This document shows positions 29,871 to 35,964 of a stretch of DNA of 35,964 nt, in pieces (position 1 is the stretch's first letter; each line of letters starts with the position of its first letter). The notes under the pieces were generated by a model. The model made no database searches. It saw nothing but the letters and a program-made list of their open reading frames with translations, and was not told where the DNA came from. The DNA is from Rhizopus sp. PT2906 (taxonomy: Eukaryota; Mucoromycota; Mucoromycetes; Mucorales; Rhizopodaceae), in contig JAMYHX010000449.1 in assembly GCA_025529335.1 (NCBI GenBank), positions 1 to 35,964 on the forward strand, in the 5' to 3' direction. A program made the translations under genes and the position numbers.

Positions 29871-32103
29871 TCATGCATCTTTTTCATTATCGGCTACAAC
29901 AATTGAAATGATGCTGTGATCTTCACGATGATAACCATGCTGAGTCTGAGTAAGTGGCTGTTGATGGTTTGTTAATTTTAAAAGAAGAGGTGTTGCAATC
30001 AAGGTAACTGAGGTGACAGCCAGTAAGAGATAATAAACTTCACGAGAGATAATAGAGAGTTGCTTCGCTCGTGATGCCAGCACAAACCCAAATTCGGATA
30101 TTTGTGCCAAAGCAATCGCCATGGTAGAAGATTTGTGTATGTCAAATTTAAATAAATATAAGATGATGCACATTGCAATAAATTTGAAACCGATAACGCC
30201 ACTAGCTAAGATGAGCAATAGCATAGCTTCAGAGGCCAGAAAAGAAGGGTATGTATGTAGACCGATAGCGGCAAAGAACAAACAAGCAAACAAATCTCGT
30301 ACAGGTTCAATGACAGCGAGTGAAGTTTCATACATATCTTTACGTGATCTAATGATGACACCAGCTGCAAAACATCCCAGTTCCATACCTAGTCCTAAAT
30401 ACTCTGATATGATCAACATGGTCATGCAAACAGCAACTGTGCCTAGCAGCATAAGTTCGTGATTTTTCATAATAAGTTGTACAGGTAGCGCCTTCTGGAG
30501 TATACGAGGAGCGATAGGTATCAACTTAACAATGGAATAGCACACAAGACCGAATATTGTAAAGGACACAGTTATCTTCAAGACAGCAATTGCTACTTGA
30601 ATTCCTGTGTTTGAAAGGGCAGGGATGATGGCCTAAAATGATGCATGAGATAATGTAGAATGTCTATAGCTCACATTTTCATTTACCAGCATAAATCCTA
30701 AAATGACGTCTTGCATAACCAATAGACCATAAAGATGATCTAGTTGGTCTAACCTAATACATTTCACTACTACGGCGGTCGAGCTCAAGCTGATGCATGC
30801 TCCTACGAAGATAGCCTCTTTATAGTCAGCTCCAAGCATATAGGCCATCAGCAGAAAGAACAGCACGGTAACCAAGAGCAACGTGACAGCACCTTCAAGG
30901 GCTATTCTCCACATTTTTCTAATCTTTTCCAAAGAAAATTCTAGACCAAGCACAAACACGATGAGCACTACGCCCAGCTGAGCTAATGTTTCCACTTGGA
31001 TAAGTTCCTTATCAACTGTCAGTTGCCTCCTTTTCCTTTAAATAGGTTTAGCTTTACCTGTATAAGATTATATCCTGAAGGCCCTATGATAACACCAGCC
31101 AGAATGTACCCAAAGAAAGCTATATCCACAAATATGAAGTGTTATTAAAATAGCAACTGATGCTACTGTATGATACATTACTTTACCAGGTAAACCAATG
31201 CAAGAAAAAATCCAGCCAAATACGAATGCGGTGATTAATATCAAGACGAAATCATGAATCAATTGCAGATCTGTGAATAAGTCCTTGTGATAAGCACTTG
31301 AGAGAATATAGAATAATACACACACACGCACCTTCGATAATCACTGTTGTATCTGAGGGCCTCATCAAAACATATTCATTGTTGTCTTGATCGACAATTG
31401 CATTAATCATATCCTCGTTTGGGTTGTCTCTTCCAAGTTTTAGTACTGTTTCCACCTTTGCATTATCAGCTGAAAATAAAATCATGTTTTGCTGCATATC
31501 TTCTTCCAACTGGTCTGCATTTTCGCTTACTTCCTTCAGCATATCTTTGACTATTTCCTTGACAGAGTCCACGTCCTCCTCTTCTTCGTGGGAGTTTTCA
31601 TGCATATGCTCGTGCTGTTCAGAATATTTGTTTGATACAGAGGATGCCGATCGTAGTCTTTGATGAGATACTTTCACTGCCCTTTGAAATTCAAACGTTA
31701 GTTTTAATGCTGGGCTCCTAAAGTCATAAGATGCCTTGAAAGGATCTTGGTTGACGGTTTGTTCATAGATCTGAAATGCACCCAAGACAAAAGATTGGAA
31801 GGCTTGAAAATCATCCAACTGTACGCCAGCTAATGCATAAAGTTCGTCACTTGACTCTCCATGTACAGCTTTGATGCTTTCAAATAGACGTTTTTTCTTC
31901 ATGACGAGCTGTTTTTCATGATTATAACCTTTTTGAAGAATTTTATAAATTGTTTCCGCATTTAAAGGGGTTAAATCCTAGTTATGTAGTGAGCTAAAGT
32001 AGATAAAAGAGAAAAAGTTTATTACTGGTAGGGAAGTAGGCTCTGCAAGCGTAAAGAAGTTACAGCCAACAAGAGAGAGTATAAACCAGTACACAAGACG
32101 CAT
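29871..32103 (-). CDS. CPA2 family cation/H+ antiporter, TMCO3/KEA-like
   Basis: Predicted membrane K+(Na+)/H+ exchanger of an internal compartment. Exons on the minus strand: 32103-32026, 31977-31332, 31270-31187, 31119-31058, 31007-30687, 30632-29871; introns of 48, 61, 67, 50 and 54 nt; 650 aa. Exon 1 encodes a signal peptide (MRLVYWFILSLVGCNFFTLA). Exon 2 is a soluble, probably luminal, coiled-coil-like region with an acidic stretch (HENSHEEEEDVDSVKEI) ending in DTTVIIE. The transporter domain begins with DLQLIHDFVLILITAFVFGW and has GLPAFFGYILAGVIIGPSGY, LGVVLIVFVLGLEFS, ACISLSSTAVVVKC, GLLVMQDVILGFML, GLGMELGCFAAGVI, CLFFAAIGL and IALAQISEFGFVLAS, all CPA2 hallmarks. N-terminal luminal domain plus CPA2 matches animal TMCO3 and plant KEA-type proteins rather than bacterial KefB. 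Short C-terminus without an RCK/TrkA domain. Confidence 0.9.
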
Positions 32104-32400
32104 ACTAAAAGTTTTTTATGTAAAAAAAAAAGAAGGGGTGAAGAAAGGGGCGGAGCGCAGAGTGGGGAATAAAGGGATCTTATCAGTGACGCAAATGTCT
32201 GGTGTGTGTAGTTACACGTATCCATTCAAAATAAGGAAAACTGATTCGTTTCTTGGTTACTCCTTAAAATAACGCCCAACATGTTCATGCCCAAATTAAA
32301 AAGTATAAATAAGGAATACTTTTTTATCTGTTCTTTCTCTCCTTTCTCTTTTTCTTTCTTTACTCCTTTTTGTACAAATAAGCCACGAGGTACAACAGCA
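32104..32400. promoter_or_regulatory. Bidirectional promoter, antiporter / Ran1-like kinase
   Basis: 297 bp separating two divergent start codons. It contains a run of A's (32124-32133), a GC-richer patch (aggggcggagcgcagag, 32146-32162) and, on the kinase side, a long CT-rich tract (32327-32371). An upstream in-frame ATG at 32281 precedes the CT tract and is more likely leader than coding. Confidence 0.5.
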
Positions 32401-33507
32401 ATGGATCAGCTCGCTTTACCTATTGGAACAGTCATTGGTGATCTAGAGATCAAACAAGTGTTAAGTGTTGGTGCATATGGTCAAGTCTATCTGGCAAAAG
32501 ATATTTATACTTTAGAAGAATATGCGGTCAAATCATTACCCCATCTTGGTTCTGATTCTCATCAATTGTCATCCCAGCAAACTGAGATTATGTTTCACAC
32601 CCACCTCTCGGGACATCCGCACATCATCCAACTTGAAAAGGTTATAAAAACTTCTAAATGGACACATGCAGTGATTGAGTATAGTTCAGAGGGCGATCTG
32701 TTTACTGCTATCATTGACAGAGGCGTTTATTATGGAAACCACTCACTCATCCGACATGTATTCTTGCAACTTATTGATGCCGTCCGCTATTGTCACAGTA
32801 ACAATATCTTTCATCGAGATTTGAAGCCTGAAAACATCCTAGTGTTCGATCAAGGACGTACTTTAAAACTTGCAGACTTTGGTCTTGCCACGATGGATCG
32901 GTATTCAAAAGATTATGGATGTGGTTCGACTTTTTATTTTTCCCCTGAATGTCAAGGTGGACTTTTAATGAACAGCTGGATGGGTTATGCGACTGCACCT
33001 AATGATGTTTGGTCACTTGGCATCATCCTGATCAACTTGGCAGCAGGCAGGAATCCTTGGCGCATCGCTTCCCTTGAAGACGAAACATACCGTGCCTTCC
33101 TTCAGGACCCTAATTTGCTATTAAAGATACTACCTATATCCAATGAACTCAATCGTATTCTCAAACGTATATTTTGTTTGGACCCTCTCAAGAGAATTAC
33201 ACTGGACGAACTCTACCTTCGTGTTCAACACTGTACACACTTTACTCGCACACCCGAAGTAAGCCAGTATGAGGATATGATTGCTCGACGAAAGACAGCT
33301 AAACTCGCCAAGATTCAAATTCATTCTAAAGTTATTACTGACTTACCTTCACCACCCGACACACCAAAGACGGCTCGTTCTGTTTCATCATCCACTGACC
33401 AAGGATCTACCTTGTTGACGGGCACGGACCTTTCAAAAAGTGATATGCTTTTTTCTAAAAATAGTAATCATGATCTAGAATCCCACCATCCTCCTTTATC
33501 AGTCTAG
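32401..33507 (+). CDS. Ser/Thr protein kinase, Ran1/Pat1-Sks1-Vhs1 type
   Basis: Single-exon, 368 aa from ATG 32401. An in-frame ATG at 32281 would add 40 residues encoded by a CT-rich leader, with no conserved content, so the later start is preferred. The kinase domain covers about residues 13-300. The glycine loop is SVGAYGQVYLAKD (the first Gly of GxGxxG is Ser), the catalytic Lys is in EEYAVKS (Lys44), then IFHRDLKPENILV, LADFGLATM and the subfamily signature CGSTFYFSPECQGG, followed by APNDVWSLGIILINLAAGRN and a final ITLDELYLRV. GS.FYmSPEC is typical of the Ran1/Sks1/Vhs1 group, which links nutrient state to growth or sexual development in yeasts; the role here is inferred. The C-terminal tail (about 310-368) is Ser/Thr/Pro-rich (LPSPPDTPKTARS) and probably regulated by phosphorylation. 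Confidence 0.9.
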   Translation: MDQLALPIGTVIGDLEIKQVLSVGAYGQVYLAKDIYTLEEYAVKSLPHLGSDSHQLSSQQTEIMFHTHLSGHPHIIQLEKVIKTSKWTHAVIEYSSEGDLFTAIIDRGVYYGNHSLIRHVFLQLIDAVRYCHSNNIFHRDLKPENILVFDQGRTLKLADFGLATMDRYSKDYGCGSTFYFSPECQGGLLMNSWMGYATAPNDVWSLGIILINLAAGRNPWRIASLEDETYRAFLQDPNLLLKILPISNELNRILKRIFCLDPLKRITLDELYLRVQHCTHFTRTPEVSQYEDMIARRKTAKLAKIQIHSKVITDLPSPPDTPKTARSVSSSTDQGSTLLTGTDLSKSDMLFSKNSNHDLESHHPPLSV

Positions 33508-33589
33508 AACCTATTCATCTTATACTCTCCATTCATTTTATACGATATGCTCTTTCCATCATACGCGCGTACATACACACTATAAATAT

Positions 33590-33620
<31 letters not shown>

Positions 33621-34784
33621 TACTATAACCCACATACACACATACAAACTATATTTTTATGTATATATTCCTTGTTCATACTTCCCCCATTTATACTTAT
33701 GCTTTTTTCTCTTTCTTTCTTTTTCTATTATTATCTATGATGTTTATAGTAGTGCTATGTATATTCTGTCTTATGTATTGCTGCTATTTTTATGTATATT
33801 CCTCGGTTGCTTCTTTTGTCAATGTAATTTTCTTTTTTATTTATAAATAAATGCGGCTTTCTAAAAATAAGCTCATTATAGTGTCGGGCTTGTTTAATAA
33901 TAAAAATGTCTTTAATTAAGGCAAGCAGTGAGTTGATATATACACAAAAGTATCGTACCTCTATTTGTCGTGGGAGAGAGCTAAAAGAATCATAGATCAC
34001 TATTCATAAGAAAGCAGAGTGTACACGATGCTTCCAAAACTTTGCTTCAAGATTTAGAATATAAGCATATTCAAGTAGTTTATTGTCACTTCTATTTCTT
34101 TATATCTCATAATCCACCAGAGGCTGTACAGGAAACTTGTCCAGATTATTAAGCTGTATTCAGTCTTGTTGATACTTTGGGTATCTTGGTCACTTTACTA
34201 GTTTAAGAAAATGACTATCCATCTCATCCATACTTTTGCTCATATATGTATAGGAAGAACACATACTCATTTTAAAGACAGATAATGCACACTGCTGTAG
34301 TCACATCAAGCATGTTTATGAAGGTAGTCGCTGCAGCAAAACACTCCTTATTATGCATGCAAACTGTTATTGTAATTTGATTACTTATAGCGTTAACCTC
34401 TAAAAATAGCTATATTCATAATCACACTTTATGAAAAATGAAATCACGACATAAATGTCCTGTTTATCGGTAAACTACTACATATGGAAGTGATGGAGAT
34501 AATGAAAAGTCAAACTTAATTTAATTGCATGCTTGGTGTTACGGCGGAATGAAGAGAAAACGTCATATGATGTTGTTAGTTACTGTGTACCTAAAATTAG
34601 ACGAATAGAAAAAGTAATTGGTCAATTTATACTGTTACGTTGCACAATCTCTAAAAGCTTTGGGACATGTAATAAAAAGATATATTTCCTTGTTGCTTTG
34701 TATACACGAGCCAAAAGATTTGTAGACAATTGTTCAAGCAGGACCTTTACCTTCATGAAATAACTCTGGCAATAACCAGGATAC
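33508..34784. other. Intergenic region with TA/CATA microsatellite
   Basis: About 1.3 kb. A (ta)n/(cata)n microsatellite is at about 33583-33621, followed by T-rich DNA. Frames at 33659-33850 and 34533-34763 are low-complexity or motif-free. A short protein-like stretch around 34030-34150 (LLQDLEYKHIQVVYC, SHNPPEAVQETCPDY) may be a coding relic but is too short to assign. Confidence 0.5.
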
Positions 34785-35964
34785 TTAAATTTGTTTTTGT
34801 TTTTTATTCGCAGAGCTTATGCTGTCATCAGATCTGCTTCTTTCAAAGCACGCTGGTCTTGCATCTGTCTCCCTCAATGATTTCAGAGTTAAAGCAAAAT
34901 TAAGTACTGCCACTGTGTCTCTGTTGTATAAGCACCTTGTTTCTCCATTTTCTAAACAACTGACATTCTTGCAGCTAATAGATTATTAGCTATTATGGCC
35001 GTTTTAAATTAATATGATTATTACCGCAGAAGACCATGATAGATGGCTGCTTCTCTATTCACTCTTTGCTTCTTTCTTGGATCCTAGACTTTCTTAAATA
35101 GTTCCAATTCATGCTCCTTACATTCTCGACACCAAGTCGAGGTTTTCTGTTCGTTTATTAAATAAACGGAACGGCCATTCTTTTCTAATGTTTGCAGCGA
35201 GCCTTTGCTGCGAGTGGGCTCATGAAACTTCATATTTGGTGCGGACCAATCACTAGAACTGCATCCGGTCTAAACTTATTCACCAGCTTTTCATCGAACT
35301 TGTCATGATACAGCTTGGAAGAAAACCCCATCTTTCTAAAAGGGATTAAGAACAGTTTCGACAGTATTTTGTGTGCTTCATGCACCACGTCCTTTTTCTT
35401 TTCGTAATTTTCTGTTGTTTCAACTCTATTGATTTTCAACCAGTCAAATGTTTCTTTAATGATATGTGATATCTGGTTAATTTCTGGAAAACACTACATG
35501 CACCGGAAGCTAGACTAATACTATATACGTTATGTGCAACAGATAGACCGAAAACGACTTGAATTTCTTCGACTCTTGATCAAACATCAGTGCTTCATAT
35601 AATTATGCAAGTTTATGGAATGCTTTAACATGGTAGACAGGGCGAGCCTTCACATCATAGTAGATGGAATCTTTCAAAAAAGTATAGTATTCCGGATATG
35701 TTGATAACAAAACTTAAATCACAACTTTGGTATCAGCATTCAAGTAACCACCACCAGGTATTTACTTTTTTGTCACCAAATTCTTCACTTTGGTACATAG
35801 ATCAGTAATAGTTCGTTTAGTTATATAGTTTTTCAAATTATTGACACTGATGCCAAGAGTAAAATTCACGATCGTTAAATTCTATTTTCACGTTTACCAT
35901 TGATTGATTTCGCTTGCTGACAAATTGAATGTCGTATATGTAGAAGCTTTGTCGTGTATATTAA
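34785..35964 (-). pseudogene. Decayed Fanzor/TnpB-like nuclease gene (C-terminal part)
   Basis: Read on the minus strand in order, with frame breaks: PVYHVKAFHKLA and KKFKSF; SISLASGACSV; INQISHIIKETFDWLKINRV continuing to FRKMGFSSKLYHDKFDEKLV and FRPDAVLVIG; after a frame change WSAPNMKFHEPTRSKGS, GRSVYLINEQKTSTWCRECK, ELFKKV; a stop; IYHGLLR; two stops; then LYNRDTVAVLNFALTLKSLR and a stop near 34785. A KTS..C..C zinc-ribbon half, a GLLR.. second half (its Cys lost) and a final NRD..A.LNF block match the OrfB zinc ribbon plus RuvC-III end of TnpB/Fanzor proteins. Fanzors are RNA-guided nucleases spread with eukaryotic transposons. This copy is dead: at least three stops and two frameshifts. 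It extends past the window edge; the RuvC-I part is not visible. Confidence 0.6.

Noticed and set aside
31252..31332. Exon extension of the antiporter through the tgtgtgtg stretch (ending CVCIILYSLK)
   Set aside because: Splicing at gaag|gtgcgt to cacag|at gives the continuous VIIEDLQLIHDF motif, while extension breaks the frame of the first transmembrane segment.
32281..32400. N-terminal extension of the Ran1-like kinase from ATG 32281
   Set aside because: Encoded by a CT-rich tract typical of 5' leaders here, with F/S-rich content; the kinase domain begins right after ATG 32401.
1..35964. tRNA or rRNA genes, CRISPR arrays, bacterial-style operons
   Set aside because: No B-box-like GGTTCGANTCC, rRNA landmark or spaced short direct repeats were seen; genes are eukaryotic with spliceosomal introns.

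Overview
The window is nuclear DNA of a fungus, most likely an early-diverging Mucoromycota species such as a Mucorales. It is AT-rich. Its introns are very short (about 41-75 nt, GT..AG), apart from one 253-nt intron in a ribosomal protein gene. It has compact fungal housekeeping genes with homopolymer-rich flanks and decayed DNA-transposon debris between them. The species assignment is inference from gene style and from transposon fragments that resemble those I associate with Mucorales.

Layout, left to right. (1) 1-929 (+): 3' part of an Akr1/HIP14-type DHHC palmitoyltransferase, meeting tail-to-tail a SWT1-like PIN endoribonuclease gene (942-2057, -). (2) 2261-4111 (-): homeodomain transcription factor. 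(3) 4112-10194: a gene-poor block of about 6 kb. It holds weak ORF remnants and an almost perfect inverted repeat (8469-9735) whose arms each carry the same broken Tc1/mariner-IS630-type transposase C-terminus. (4) 10195-10995 (-): PH-domain protein. (5) 12784-14782 (+): Vts1/Smaug SAM-domain RNA-binding protein in six exons. (6) 15388-16308 (+): ribosomal protein uL13 (Rpl16). (7) 16597-17018 (+): small unrecognised two-exon gene, 23 bp upstream of a mitochondrial PPR protein gene (17042-18541, +), which converges with a nicotinamide riboside kinase gene (18575-19419, -, four exons). (8) 20078-21089 (+): secreted GH16 beta-glucanase. (9) 21090-23663: a second decayed region with broken coding fragments. 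(10) 23664-25264 (+): PKA catalytic subunit, five exons. (11) 25632-27658 (+): ALG8 glucosyltransferase, eleven exons. (12) 28600-29499 (+): unrecognised 299-aa protein. (13) 29871-32103 (-): CPA2/TMCO3-type cation/H+ antiporter with a signal-peptide exon, divergent from (14) 32401-33507 (+): Ran1/Sks1-type Ser/Thr kinase. (15) 34785-35964 (-): decayed Fanzor/TnpB-like nuclease gene (zinc ribbon plus RuvC-III-like end) running off the right edge.

The genes are ordinary eukaryotic housekeeping and signalling genes with no operon logic. They cover protein palmitoylation, mRNA surveillance and decay (SWT1, VTS1), translation (uL13), mitochondrial RNA metabolism (PPR), NAD salvage (NRK), N-glycosylation (ALG8), cAMP signalling (PKA), a Ran1-type kinase, wall glucan turnover (GH16) and ion homeostasis. 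I rebuilt exon structures by requiring GT..AG introns, phase agreement and continuous family motifs. Every multi-exon model below sums to a whole number of codons.

No clearly new biological system stands out. The most interesting items are the hairpin-forming inverted duplication of a dead transposase, the Fanzor-like relic and related repeat fragments, several micro-exons (one encoding a P-loop), a stopless in-frame intron in the homeobox gene, and the tightly packed small gene/PPR pair.
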